46,836 nucleotides of DNA from Lachnospiraceae bacterium. GTDB lineage: Bacteria; Bacillota; Clostridia; Lachnospirales; Lachnospiraceae. The notes beneath the pieces were generated by a model. The model did not search any database. It was given only the letters and a program-made list of their open reading frames with translations, and was not told where the DNA came from. A program made the position numbers and the translations under genes. Where the stretch lies: the NCBI GenBank assembly GCA_017551665.1, contig JAFZLB010000026.1, forward strand, positions 1 through 46,836. The letters run 5' to 3'. Positions 17,426 to 25,095 of the stretch are shown one piece after another (position 1 is the stretch's first letter; every line of letters starts with the position of its first letter).

Positions 17426-18212
17426 GGTTTTTTCCCTCCCCGGTCTTTGTCCCGGCACGTTTTTTCATGAAAGGCAGATAAAGCAGGGTCATCAGAAGAA
17501 TGGCAAGGAACTGTAAGATCAGATAATACAGGATCCAGTGTCCCTTTTCCAGCAAAGGAATTCCGATGGGTGTCTGCGCGGTAAAGAAGAAGTTTGTGAC
17601 ATACTCCAATGAAACCGCATGCCCCCCGTCATAGACAGGCCGGCTGAAGATCATATTGATATAGAGTGACCCGAATCCCATCCCCGAGAGCAGCAGGATG
17701 CTTTGCAGCAAGCGGCGCGGCGTAAGTGAGATCTCTCCGGATACGGGAATATAAAATCCGAGGATGATCAGGCCGCTGTGCCACAAAAAATACTGATAAG
17801 CCAGGGGATGTACAAAGGCCTCGGACACGTCCATGCTGCTGGGGAAAATACTGGGTAACAGGACAGCAAAAAAAGCACCGGCCGCACAGGTCGGATACAT
17901 AAATGCCAGAATCGTATCTCTCAGCTTATTGTTACCGGTAAACCGGACAAGGAAGATCAGAAGAACCTGCATGGAACACAGATGCAGGGGCAGGTGACCG
18001 ATATCCAGATAAGGATACAGACCGCTTTCTCCGGCGACAGGAAGCATCCGGATACTGCTGAATACTTTAATGAATTCGGAAAGTACAGCCAGCACACAAT
18101 AAACAGAAAGGACCGCGCGAAGGGGAGGCTTTCTTTTTTTCAGCCATGCAAAGGCGCAGACAATCAGCAACAGGCATATTCCGATCCAAAGAAGATGGTT
18201 TCGTGCAAACAT
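17412..18212 (-). CDS. YwaF-like (TIGR02206) integral membrane protein
   Basis: Membrane protein of 266 residues with about seven hydrophobic helices. The segments HLPLHLCSMQ, HPLAYQYFLWHSGL and FF...TPIGIP fit the YwaF/TIGR02206 family, whose conserved histidines in membrane helices hint at a metal- or lipid-related activity that has not been defined. The ATG at 18212 follows a near-perfect AAAGGAGG at 6 nt spacing; upstream in-frame starts would run into ptsI. It lies 16 nt after ptsI and overlaps the ABC ATPase, so it is part of the ptsHI transcript unless an internal promoter exists. Confidence 0.75.
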   Translation of the reverse strand: MFARNHLLWIGICLLLIVCAFAWLKKRKPPLRAVLSVYCVLAVLSEFIKVFSSIRMLPVAGESGLYPYLDIGHLPLHLCSMQVLLIFLVRFTGNNKLRDTILAFMYPTCAAGAFFAVLLPSIFPSSMDVSEAFVHPLAYQYFLWHSGLIILGFYIPVSGEISLTPRRLLQSILLLSGMGFGSLYINMIFSRPVYDGGHAVSLEYVTNFFFTAQTPIGIPLLEKGHWILYYLILQFLAILLMTLLYLPFMKKRAGTKTGEGKNLEKA

Positions 18213-18228
18213 GAAACGCCTCCTTTGC

Positions 18229-19857
18229 CTATCCGCGCAAATCCGTCTTCCGTACCGCGTCGCGGACGGCGAGCACCATGGAAGGCGTGACGGAGAGTTC
18301 ATCGACGCCAAGCTGCAGGAAGAATTCCGTCATCAGCGTGTCCGCGGCCAGTTCGCCGCAGATGCCGACCGCTTTGCCGTAGCGGTGCGCGCTTTCGACG
18401 GTCATGCGGATGGCGCGCAACAGCGCCGGATGATGCGCGTCGGAGTAAGGCGCCAGACGCGGGTTCTGTCTGTCCGCGGCAAGGACATACTGCGTCAGGT
18501 CGTTCGTGCCGATGGAGAAGAAATCCACTTCCTGCGCGAGCTCCTCACTGATGAGGACGGCGGCCGGCGTTTCGATCATCACGCCCTGCTCCACTTCATC
18601 GGAAAAGGCGATGTGTTCGTCCGAAAGATCCCCCTGCACCTCCGCAAAAAGTTCCTTTAAGCGCTGAATCTCCCAGACGGAGGCAATCATCGGGTACATG
18701 ACGGCGATGTTGCCAAAGGCGGAGGCCCGCAAAATGGCGCGCAGCTGCGTGCGCAGGACGTCCGGGCGGTCTAAGCAGATGCGGATTGCGCGGTAGCCGA
18801 GCGCCGGATTTTCCTCCGGCGGAAGGTCAAAGTAAGAGACGCGCTTGTCCGCACCGATATCCAGCGTGCGGATGATGACCTTTTTCCCGTTCATCTTTTC
18901 CGCCACGGTTTTATAGGCCTGAAACTGCGTTTCCTCGTCCGGGTAATCCTCTCTTCCAAGATAAAGGAATTCGCTGCGGAAGAGACCGACGCCGCCGGCA
19001 TCGTTGCGCAGGGCATCCTCCACGTCATCCACGCCGCCGATATTGGCGAAGATCTCAATCGTGCGGCCGTCCAGGGTGATGTTTTCCTTTCCCTTCAGCT
19101 CCCCGAGCAGTGCCCGCGCTTCATCGTCCTGCTGCTTTCTTTCTTCATAGTGTTTGAGCGTTTCTTCGTCCGGATCCGTCAGCAGCAGACCGCCGTAGCC
19201 GTCCACGATGGCTTGATGCCCGTCCATTGCCGCGTCAAAGTCCAGACCGATGATGGCGGGGATGCCCATGGAGCGGGCCAGAATGGCGGTGTGGGAATTG
19301 ACGGAGCCGAAGCGTGTGACAAAGGCCAGGATTTTCGAGCGGTCCAGCTGCACCGTTTCACTCGGCGAAAGATCTTCCGCCAGAAGAATCACCGGCTCGT
19401 CCGTCGGGGAAAGCGTTTTTTTCTTTTTTCCGCTGAGAATGGCGATGACACGGTCGGAGATGTCCAGAAGATCCGCCGCCCGCGCCCGCATGTATTCGTC
19501 GTCCATCTGCGCAAAGACTTCGGAAAGATTCTGTCCCGCCTGCTGCACGGCGTATTCCGCGTTGACGCCTTCCGTCCGGATGCCTTCCATGACGGCGTCT
19601 TCAAAATCCAGGTCATCCAGCATCATCTGATGCACTTCAAAAATCTTTGCGCTCTCGTCGTCTGCGGCGTTCATGGTCTTATCACAAAGCGCCTGCAGTT
19701 CGGCCTTTGCTTTTTCCCGCGCCTCGTTGAAGCGCGCCTCCTCCGCGGAAGGATCCGCGGCGTGACGCCGTTCCACGGCCTCTTTTTTGTTGTCAAAAAA
19801 GCTGACGGTTCCGATGGCGTATCCGCCGAAGACGCGGGTTCCCTGCAGTTTGACCAT
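18229..19857 (-). CDS. ptsI: PTS enzyme I (phosphoenolpyruvate-protein phosphotransferase)
   Basis: Cytoplasmic enzyme I, 542 residues. It autophosphorylates from phosphoenolpyruvate and passes the phosphate to HPr for sugar uptake. The phosphoaccepting histidine is H189 in the GSVNSHTAILARSMG motif. The PEP-binding C-terminal domain shows FRSEFLYLGREDYPDEETQF, the GYRAIRICLDRP stretch and the IGTNDLTQYVLAADR signature. The length is slightly below the usual 570 residues. A G-rich ribosome binding site precedes the ATG at 19857. It lies 97 nt downstream of ptsH with no clear promoter between, so the two are probably co-transcribed. Confidence 0.95.
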   Translation of the reverse strand: MVKLQGTRVFGGYAIGTVSFFDNKKEAVERRHAADPSAEEARFNEAREKAKAELQALCDKTMNAADDESAKIFEVHQMMLDDLDFEDAVMEGIRTEGVNAEYAVQQAGQNLSEVFAQMDDEYMRARAADLLDISDRVIAILSGKKKKTLSPTDEPVILLAEDLSPSETVQLDRSKILAFVTRFGSVNSHTAILARSMGIPAIIGLDFDAAMDGHQAIVDGYGGLLLTDPDEETLKHYEERKQQDDEARALLGELKGKENITLDGRTIEIFANIGGVDDVEDALRNDAGGVGLFRSEFLYLGREDYPDEETQFQAYKTVAEKMNGKKVIIRTLDIGADKRVSYFDLPPEENPALGYRAIRICLDRPDVLRTQLRAILRASAFGNIAVMYPMIASVWEIQRLKELFAEVQGDLSDEHIAFSDEVEQGVMIETPAAVLISEELAQEVDFFSIGTNDLTQYVLAADRQNPRLAPYSDAHHPALLRAIRMTVESAHRYGKAVGICGELAADTLMTEFFLQLGVDELSVTPSMVLAVRDAVRKTDLRG

Positions 19858-19954
19858 GTTGTGCCCCCCAGAATGTTATGATGATGAAAGCAAGCCGCCC
19901 GGGGCATGCCTGTATGTTTTTATCCGACACAAAGCCGAAAGTCGACGGAACCCC

Positions 19955-20212
19955 TTACAGATGCTGTGAAAGGTATTCCTGCATCATCCTGCAGGCTTCT
20001 TCCTCGCCCTCCCCCTCGAAGTGCATGGTGATGGCATCGCCGCCCTTTGCGCCGAGCCCCATCACGGCCAAAAGCCGCTTGGCATCCGCCGTTCTGCCGT
20101 CCTTTTCCACCGTGACCTTGCAGGCAAGCTGTTGTACCGCTTTCACAAAGTCACCGGCGGGACGCGCATGAAGTCCGACGGGATCCGTCAGGATATAGAC
20201 TAATTCTTGCAT
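19955..20212 (-). CDS. ptsH: HPr phosphocarrier protein with Arg in place of Ser46
   Basis: HPr of 85 residues, the soluble phosphocarrier between enzyme I and the sugar-specific EII components. The catalytic H15 is intact in GLHARPAG. The regulatory site that HPr kinase modifies in many Gram-positives (KS46IM) reads K45-R46-L-L here, so serine phosphorylation at that position is impossible. The remaining AVMGLGAKGGD motif is normal. The ATG at 20212 is preceded by a GAGGAGGAG ribosome binding site, and a sound promoter lies at 20252-20280. It is the first gene of the run ptsH-ptsI-ywaF-like-ABC-ftsX-xseA-xseB. Confidence 0.93.
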   Translation of the reverse strand: MQELVYILTDPVGLHARPAGDFVKAVQQLACKVTVEKDGRTADAKRLLAVMGLGAKGGDAITMHFEGEGEEEACRMMQEYLSQHL

Positions 20213-20251
20213 TTCTCCTCCTCATCGTTTCATCATTCAAAGGATGATTTG

Positions 20252-20280
20252 ATTATATACCCATGCGCGGTGTTTGACAA
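20252..20280 (-). promoter_or_regulatory. ptsH promoter
   Basis: On the minus strand, TTGTCA (20280-20275) and TATAAT (20257-20252) are separated by 17 nt. The predicted start is near 20245, which gives a leader of about 33 nt. An ATCAT...ATGAT inverted repeat lies in that leader around 20231-20247 and could be a small operator or hairpin. Confidence 0.75.
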
Positions 20281-20304
20281 CGGAAAGAAAAAAGAAGCAT
20301 TCTG

Positions 20305-20313
20305 TGTTATACT
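20305..20313 (+). promoter_or_regulatory. pncB extended -10 promoter
   Basis: TGT plus TATACT (20305-20313) is an extended -10 element with expected +1 near 20320. The leader would be 20 nt and contains GAGG at 20328-20331. No convincing -35 box is present. Confidence 0.55.
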
Positions 20314-20339
20314 TATACTACTTTTGCGAGGTAAACAGA

Positions 20340-21815
20340 ATGGACAGACAAAACTTAACCTTACTGACGGATCTTTACGAACTGACCATGATGCAGGGCT
20401 ACTTCCGGAACGAGAGCCACAACCGGAAGGTGGTCTTCGACATGTTCTTCCGCTCCAACCCCTTTGAAGGCGGTTACGCGGTGATGGCCGGTGTGGCCCA
20501 GTTGATCGAATATATCCGGGAGCTGAACTTTTCGCGGGAGGACATCCGCTATTTGGAGACGCTCGGGCTCTTCGACGCGGATTTCCTGGATTATCTGCAT
20601 CATTTCCGCTTCACCGGGGACATTTACGCGGTGCCGGAGGGAACGATCATCTTTCCGAGGGAGCCCATCGTGAAGGTCGTCGCGCCGATTATGGAAGCGC
20701 AGCTGGTGGAAACCGCGATCTTAAACATCATCAACCATCAGTCCCTCATCGCCACAAAGGCGGCGCGGGTCTGTTATGCCGCGGGCGGCGGCGTCATGGA
20801 ATTCGGCCTGCGTCGCGCGCAGGGACCGGACGCCGGGACCTACGGGGCCAGGGCCGCCATGATCGGCGGTTGTGTCGCGACGTCCAACGTTCTCTGCGGT
20901 GAGCTCTTCGACGTGCCCGTCACCGGGACGCACGCCCACAGCTGGATCATGAGCTTTCCGGACGAATACACGGCCTTCAAGGCCTTCGCGAAGCTGTACC
21001 CGCAGTCCTGCATTCTGCTGGTGGATACCTATGACACCCTGGAGAGCGGCGTCCCGAACGCGATCCGGGTGTTCAAAGAAATGCGGGAAGAGGGAATTCA
21101 GAGCGAAAAATTCGGCATCCGCCTGGACAGCGGCGACCTGGCGTATCTTTCCAAAGAAGCAAGGCGCATGCTGGATGAGGCGGGCTTTCCGGACGCTGTC
21201 ATCTCCGCGTCCAATGATCTGGACGAGCACATCATCTCCTCCATCAAACAGCAGGGGGCACGCATCGACAGCTGGGGCGTCGGCACGCATCTCATCACGG
21301 CGAAGGGCAATCCCGCCTTCGGCGGCGTGTACAAAATGAGCGCCATCATGGGCGACGACGGCGTGTTTATCCCGAAAATCAAGCTCTCGGAGAACACGGA
21401 AAAGGTGACGAACCCCGGGGACAAAAAGATTTACCGCGTATACGAAAAGAAGGACCACAAGATCAAGGCCGATCTGATCTGTCTGACGGAGGAAACCTTT
21501 ACGGAGGAGACGGCGCTGGTGCTCTTTGACCCGGCCGCCCCCTGGAAGAAGACCCGCCTCGAAGCGGGAGAATTTACATTGCGTGAGCTGCTCGTCCCGG
21601 TCTTTCAGGGCGGTGCCTGTGTCTACACCTCGCCGCCGGTCATGGACATCCGGGACTACTGCCTGAAGGAACAGGAAACGCTGTGGCTGGAGACAAGGCG
21701 TCTTGCCAACCCGCATCAGGTCTACGTCGATCTGTCCCGCAGGCTCTACAACATGAAGCTGCAGCTCTTGGACGAGCTGTCACGGATCGGAACGGAGGAA
21801 GGCGCCGTTTCTTAA
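20340..21815 (+). CDS. pncB: Nicotinate phosphoribosyltransferase
   Basis: NAD salvage enzyme of 491 residues that converts nicotinate and PRPP to nicotinate mononucleotide. The N-terminal LLTDLYELTMMQGYF, the GTHAHSWIMSFPDEYTAF segment around the autophosphorylated histidine, and the FGIRLDSGDLAYLS and VGTHLITAKGNPAFGGVYK phosphate-binding motifs are all family hallmarks. The ATG at 20340 has GAGG 8 nt upstream; the frame also runs to an ATG at 20274 inside the promoter region, which is rejected. Its TAA (21813-21815) overlaps the TAA of the convergent transglutaminase-like gene, and no terminator hairpin is visible between them. Confidence 0.95.
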   Translation: MDRQNLTLLTDLYELTMMQGYFRNESHNRKVVFDMFFRSNPFEGGYAVMAGVAQLIEYIRELNFSREDIRYLETLGLFDADFLDYLHHFRFTGDIYAVPEGTIIFPREPIVKVVAPIMEAQLVETAILNIINHQSLIATKAARVCYAAGGGVMEFGLRRAQGPDAGTYGARAAMIGGCVATSNVLCGELFDVPVTGTHAHSWIMSFPDEYTAFKAFAKLYPQSCILLVDTYDTLESGVPNAIRVFKEMREEGIQSEKFGIRLDSGDLAYLSKEARRMLDEAGFPDAVISASNDLDEHIISSIKQQGARIDSWGVGTHLITAKGNPAFGGVYKMSAIMGDDGVFIPKIKLSENTEKVTNPGDKKIYRVYEKKDHKIKADLICLTEETFTEETALVLFDPAAPWKKTRLEAGEFTLRELLVPVFQGGACVYTSPPVMDIRDYCLKEQETLWLETRRLANPHQVYVDLSRRLYNMKLQLLDELSRIGTEEGAVS

Positions 21816-22702
21816 GGAATGTACCAGGGATGCCGGTAGGGTCCCAGCTCTTCCTGCACGATGCCCACCTGCCCGTCGACGCAGTAATACTTGCCGCCGA
21901 TCTGCGCGCGCACCCACTGGTGCCCGGCACCGTTCTCATTCACATGCTCATAAGGAATGCCCAGCATCGTGAGCAAAAAGCCCGTGACACGGACAAAGCC
22001 CGCGTTGCTGGCAACGCCGCGGTATAAGAGACCGTAAGGGTCATCCGCGTGGCTCTGGTAAATGGTCTGGGAACGCGGCTGTCTGGCGATGATGGCCGCG
22101 ATTTCTTTGGCCTGCGTCAGCTGGTCCTTGCCCACGAGGGGTTCCACCAACACCCTGGCCGCGGTGTAGGCCATCTGAAATTCCGCGTCGTTCATATAGT
22201 TCCGGAAGGCCGGATACTGCTTCATCTGTTCGATGGTGGCAATCTGCGGCGCGGCCGGCGTACCCGTTACCTGTACCCCCGCCGTCGTATACACCGTACG
22301 CCCTTCCTTCGCGCCGAAGGTAAGATAATGATTCCAGAGCTTCGCGTGGTCATAGCCGAAGGCGGCCTTTAAGTCCGCGTACATGTCCGCGTAGCGTCTG
22401 GAATCGAAATTGGCGCTGTTGAGTCCCGCTGCCGTGCCCGCAGACGGCGCCGTTCCGGCTTCTCCGCTGACGGTGTACACCTTGCGGTTTTCCTTCGCGC
22501 CGAAGGTGACGTAATGATTCCAGAGCTTCGCGTGGTCATAGCCGAAGGCGGCCTTTAAGTCCGCGTAGGTGTCCGCGTAGCGTCTGGAATCGAAGGTAGC
22601 ACTGGTGAGCGCCGTTTCCGCCTGTACCCGCAGGGGCGAAACGAAAGCCGTCGCCAGAAGCAGTACCGCCGTTGCTTTTTTGAAGAAATGCTGTTTTTTC
22701 AT
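21812..22702 (-). CDS. Secreted transglutaminase-like protein lacking the catalytic Cys
   Basis: Exported protein of 296 residues. A signal peptide (1-29, ending VQAE) precedes two nearly identical modules of about 40 residues (FDSRRYADxYADLKAAFGYDHAKLWNHYxTFGAKExRxVY), a repeat common in clostridial surface proteins. A C-terminal transglutaminase-like domain follows. In that domain the histidine (H261, GHQW) and aspartate (D276, YYCVDGQ) are present, but the motif that normally reads SCAG reads SNAG, so Asn233 replaces the nucleophile. It is therefore probably a binding domain and not an enzyme. The ATG at 22702 starts the signal peptide (MKKQHF) and has AAGGA upstream; the frame also offers 22714. 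A good promoter lies at 22745-22773. Confidence 0.8.
   Translation of the reverse strand: MKKQHFFKKATAVLLLATAFVSPLRVQAETALTSATFDSRRYADTYADLKAAFGYDHAKLWNHYVTFGAKENRKVYTVSGEAGTAPSAGTAAGLNSANFDSRRYADMYADLKAAFGYDHAKLWNHYLTFGAKEGRTVYTTAGVQVTGTPAAPQIATIEQMKQYPAFRNYMNDAEFQMAYTAARVLVEPLVGKDQLTQAKEIAAIIARQPRSQTIYQSHADDPYGLLYRGVASNAGFVRVTGFLLTMLGIPYEHVNENGAGHQWVRAQIGGKYYCVDGQVGIVQEELGPYRHPWYIP
22311..22408 (-). repeat. Module repeat copy B of the transglutaminase-like gene
   Basis: This 98-bp stretch is nearly identical, base for base, to 22497-22594 at a 186-bp offset. It encodes the second FDSRRYADMYADLKAAF module. Near-identity at synonymous positions suggests recent duplication or gene conversion. 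Confidence 0.85.
22497..22594 (-). repeat. Module repeat copy A of the transglutaminase-like gene
   Basis: First copy of the module repeat, paired with 22311-22408. Only a handful of bases differ between the two copies. Confidence 0.85.
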
Positions 22703-22744
22703 GCCGAAGCTCATCCTTTCTTTGTCCTCGTCTTCCCTCATCAC

Positions 22745-22773
22745 AGTATATGAAAATTGGCAAAAACTGTCAA
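22745..22773 (-). promoter_or_regulatory. Promoter of the transglutaminase-like gene
   Basis: On the minus strand, TTGACA (22773-22768) and TATACT (22750-22745) are separated by 17 nt, a near-consensus vegetative promoter. The predicted leader is about 36 nt. Confidence 0.78.
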
Positions 22774-22792
22774 AAACCATCCTACCGGACAG

Positions 22793-22809
22793 ATGTGAAT
22801 AACATGTGA
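22793..22809. promoter_or_regulatory. Direct repeat ATGTGA-N5-ATGTGA
   Basis: ATGTGA at 22793-22798 and 22804-22809 has an 11-bp period, the geometry of tandem OmpR/PhoB-type binding sites. It lies about 20 nt upstream of the transglutaminase-like promoter -35 and 17 nt upstream of the sigma-D-type promoter, so it could serve either direction. Read on the minus strand it shares TCACATCTGTC with the site at 27925. Confidence 0.45.
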
Positions 22810-22825
22810 CAAGGCCGCCGCGCGC

Positions 22826-22853
22826 TAAAGATTCGCCCCGGCCGGGCCGATAT
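22826..22853 (+). promoter_or_regulatory. Sigma-D (FliA-type) promoter candidate
   Basis: TAAA (22826-22829) and GCCGATAT (22846-22853) are separated by 16 nt. This fits the flagellar sigma factor consensus TAAA-N14-16-GCCGATAT. TATAAT at 22851-22856 could also serve the housekeeping factor, but no -35 box is suitably placed for it. The predicted start is about 70 nt before the ATG at 22936. Confidence 0.6.
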
Positions 22854-22935
22854 AATATTTGAAACGCCGGAGTCTCTCCGGCGGACAGCGGACAGGGAAC
22901 GTCCGCAAGGTGCTCGCAGCAAAGGAGGTCCACGG

Positions 22936-24057
22936 ATGGGCGTCGGCAGGATCGGACAACATCAGAATCAGAATCAGGTCTTCAACTTCAACAAGATGAT
23001 GGAGCAGATTAACGGCGCTTCCACGCCCAAGACGGGGAAGCAGACGAAAAACGCCCTCTTCGCCGGAAACTTTTATGACACAAAAAAGGACAACCGGCAG
23101 ATGTTCATGACCCTTTCCGGTGCCAAGGGACCTGCCGCGGCCGCCAAGGTGGAGATCGGCTTCAATTCCACCCTTTCCGGCAAAAAGGATACCGGTTACC
23201 GCCACGGCAGCTTCACCTCCCGCCTGAAGCAGGCGAGAAAGCCGCAGAACATCCGCGCCATCGCGACGGAGATCCGGGCGCAGATCGCAGATCTGAAGGC
23301 CAAGCAGGCCACCGGCGAATACGACGAAGAAGACATCCTCGCCGCCATCGCCCACGCGGAGGCCCTTGCGGCGGCCGCCGACGAGCGCGCGAACAACCTG
23401 GAAAAAGAGGAACTGGCGGAGCGGAAATTAGAGCGCAAGGAGCTGGAGGAAAAGTTATTCGGTGAGGAAGACGAAGAGGATTCCGTGCTGCTGCCCATCG
23501 AAGACAATACCGTGCTGAACGAAGCACAGAAGCGCATGGAGCGCGAAATCGAAAAGGAAATGCAAAAGCTTTTGGAGCAGATGCAGCAGGAAATGACGGA
23601 AGAGCTGTCCGAGGACATGGAAAAAATGACGGAGGAGCTTTCCGAGGAAAATCCGCTGGATGCGCTCGATGAGATGGCGGACGTTCTTTCGGGCAATCTC
23701 TCCAAAGAAGATATCGAGGAAATGAAAAAGAAACACCGCGCGTCGGAGGATATGATGATCGCCCGCGCGGATATGGATTATCTGAAGGCGAAGTTTTCGC
23801 AGCTGCAGCGGCAGAAGGAAGCCGTGAAGAGCGGCGCGGCCTTTTCCCTGGCCGGGCAGCAGATGAACGCGAAGCAGCTGTCGGCTGCGACGAAGAGCTT
23901 AAAGACCGCGGCGTCCAAGACCGCCACGGGACAGTCCCACGCCCACGCGCCCATCCGGACGGGCAGCGGCGGCTTTACCAGGGCGTCCTTCTCCGCCCCG
24001 GATTCCTTTGCGAACGCCTCCGTCTCCGTCGGCGCTTCGATGGATATCAGCACCTGA
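22936..24057 (+). CDS. Orphan coiled-coil protein, function unknown
   Basis: Soluble, highly charged protein of 373 residues with no recognised domain. The N-terminus is Gln/Asn-rich, about 85-290 is strongly helical and Glu/Lys-rich (likely coiled coil, with two TEELSE repeats near 215-235), and the last 60 residues are Ala/Ser-rich and low in complexity. There is no signal peptide or transmembrane segment. A near-perfect AAAGGAGG (22921-22928) precedes the ATG by 7 nt, so strong translation is expected. A sigma-D-type promoter upstream suggests expression with motility and chemotaxis genes. Whether it is a cytoplasmic scaffold or a flagellar accessory protein cannot be told. Its stop abuts the stop of the convergent esterase gene. 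Confidence 0.8.
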   Translation: MGVGRIGQHQNQNQVFNFNKMMEQINGASTPKTGKQTKNALFAGNFYDTKKDNRQMFMTLSGAKGPAAAAKVEIGFNSTLSGKKDTGYRHGSFTSRLKQARKPQNIRAIATEIRAQIADLKAKQATGEYDEEDILAAIAHAEALAAAADERANNLEKEELAERKLERKELEEKLFGEEDEEDSVLLPIEDNTVLNEAQKRMEREIEKEMQKLLEQMQQEMTEELSEDMEKMTEELSEENPLDALDEMADVLSGNLSKEDIEEMKKKHRASEDMMIARADMDYLKAKFSQLQRQKEAVKSGAAFSLAGQQMNAKQLSAATKSLKTAASKTATGQSHAHAPIRTGSGGFTRASFSAPDSFANASVSVGASMDIST

Positions 24058-25074
24058 TTAAGGGTGCATCTTCGGCGGTGCCGGAAACACATCCTGGAAC
24101 ATATAAAAGAGATGCTCGTCCATGTCCACGAGCAGATGCTGCGCGTCTTCGCGGACGCGGTAGATCAGATTATCGCCAAAGATGTCCCCGATGCCGCGCA
24201 TGGCGTTGATCTGGGAGCTCATCTGGTATTCCATGCCGTCCTTTGTCCCGGTAAAGCCGTAGACCAGCACATCATCCGCCGTCAAGCCGGCGTCTGTCAC
24301 GGTATCCGCAAGGAGCTGCGCGGTTTCTCCGGGACGCTGTGCCCCCGCGCCGCGGCCCAAGTGCCAGCTGTCGCCGCTGATGGGTAAGTAAATCGCCACG
24401 ATATCCATGTGATTGATGAAGATTTCCCATGTGGTGACGGCACCGAGGGAAAAGCCGCTGAAGGCGCGGTGCGTGCGGGAAGCGCGAAGCGAAGCCTCGT
24501 CCGTCGTTTCCGCGTAGGTGGAAAAGCGTCCCTCGACAAAGGGAACAAGATCATCTAAAAATTCCCCCTGCGAAAAGGCGTTTAAGTCATCCCAGGAATC
24601 CTGCAGGCTTCTGCCCGTGTGCCCGAAGCGGTAAAAGGTCGGGGCCACGAGAATCAGCGGGCGGATCGTCCCTTCCTCGATCAGGTGATCCACCATGTTT
24701 GCGAACATCTGGTTCTGCCTTGCGTCGTTAAGAAAGCTGCCGGGATTGCCGCCGCCGCCGTGCATGAGGTACACAATGTCATAGCGGTTGTCCGGATGAT
24801 AGCCGTAGGGCAGATAGACATAACAGAGCGTTTCTTCCCAGGCGTTGTCATAAGTTAGGCTTATGATCCGGCCGCGCTCCGTCGCCGGGAGTTTATAACG
24901 CTCCGGCATGGCGGAAAGGTCATAGCGGCCCATTTCCGCGCCGCGGGACAGGGCATCCAGGTCCTCCTCCGGGACCGGGTCCGTGGCCCGTGCGGAAAGC
25001 CCCGGCAGCAGGAGACTGCACAGGAGCGGAAGCATCAGGCTTGCCAGCGCGCGGCGGAAGAGGCGTCTCTTCAA
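24058..25074 (-). CDS. Secreted CE1-like carbohydrate esterase
   Basis: Exported alpha/beta hydrolase of 338 residues related to family CE1 (feruloyl/acetyl xylan esterases, esterase D type). A signal peptide (1-30, ending SARA) leads into YVYLPYGYHPDNRYDIVYLMHGGGG, the oxyanion region. The nucleophile serine sits in SGFSLGAVT, and a C-terminal histidine (AQHLLVDMDEHLF) completes the likely triad. The start is a TTG at 25074, with AAAGGAA 11 nt upstream and directly followed by the signal peptide. The substrate is inferred to be a plant or cell-wall polysaccharide ester. It lies downstream of mgsA on the same strand with a 21-nt gap. Confidence 0.82.
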   Translation of the reverse strand: MKRRLFRRALASLMLPLLCSLLLPGLSARATDPVPEEDLDALSRGAEMGRYDLSAMPERYKLPATERGRIISLTYDNAWEETLCYVYLPYGYHPDNRYDIVYLMHGGGGNPGSFLNDARQNQMFANMVDHLIEEGTIRPLILVAPTFYRFGHTGRSLQDSWDDLNAFSQGEFLDDLVPFVEGRFSTYAETTDEASLRASRTHRAFSGFSLGAVTTWEIFINHMDIVAIYLPISGDSWHLGRGAGAQRPGETAQLLADTVTDAGLTADDVLVYGFTGTKDGMEYQMSSQINAMRGIGDIFGDNLIYRVREDAQHLLVDMDEHLFYMFQDVFPAPPKMHP

Positions 25075-25095
25075 TGAGGCTTTGTTCCTTTCTGT

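Noticed and set aside
19858-19954. Promoter or terminator between ptsH and ptsI
   Set aside because: No -35/-10 pair and no hairpin with a T-tract was found in the 97-nt gap.
20274-20302. TTGACA at 20274 as a pncB promoter
   Set aside because: It has no -10 at proper spacing on the plus strand. Most of these bases are better explained as the -35 of ptsH on the other strand.
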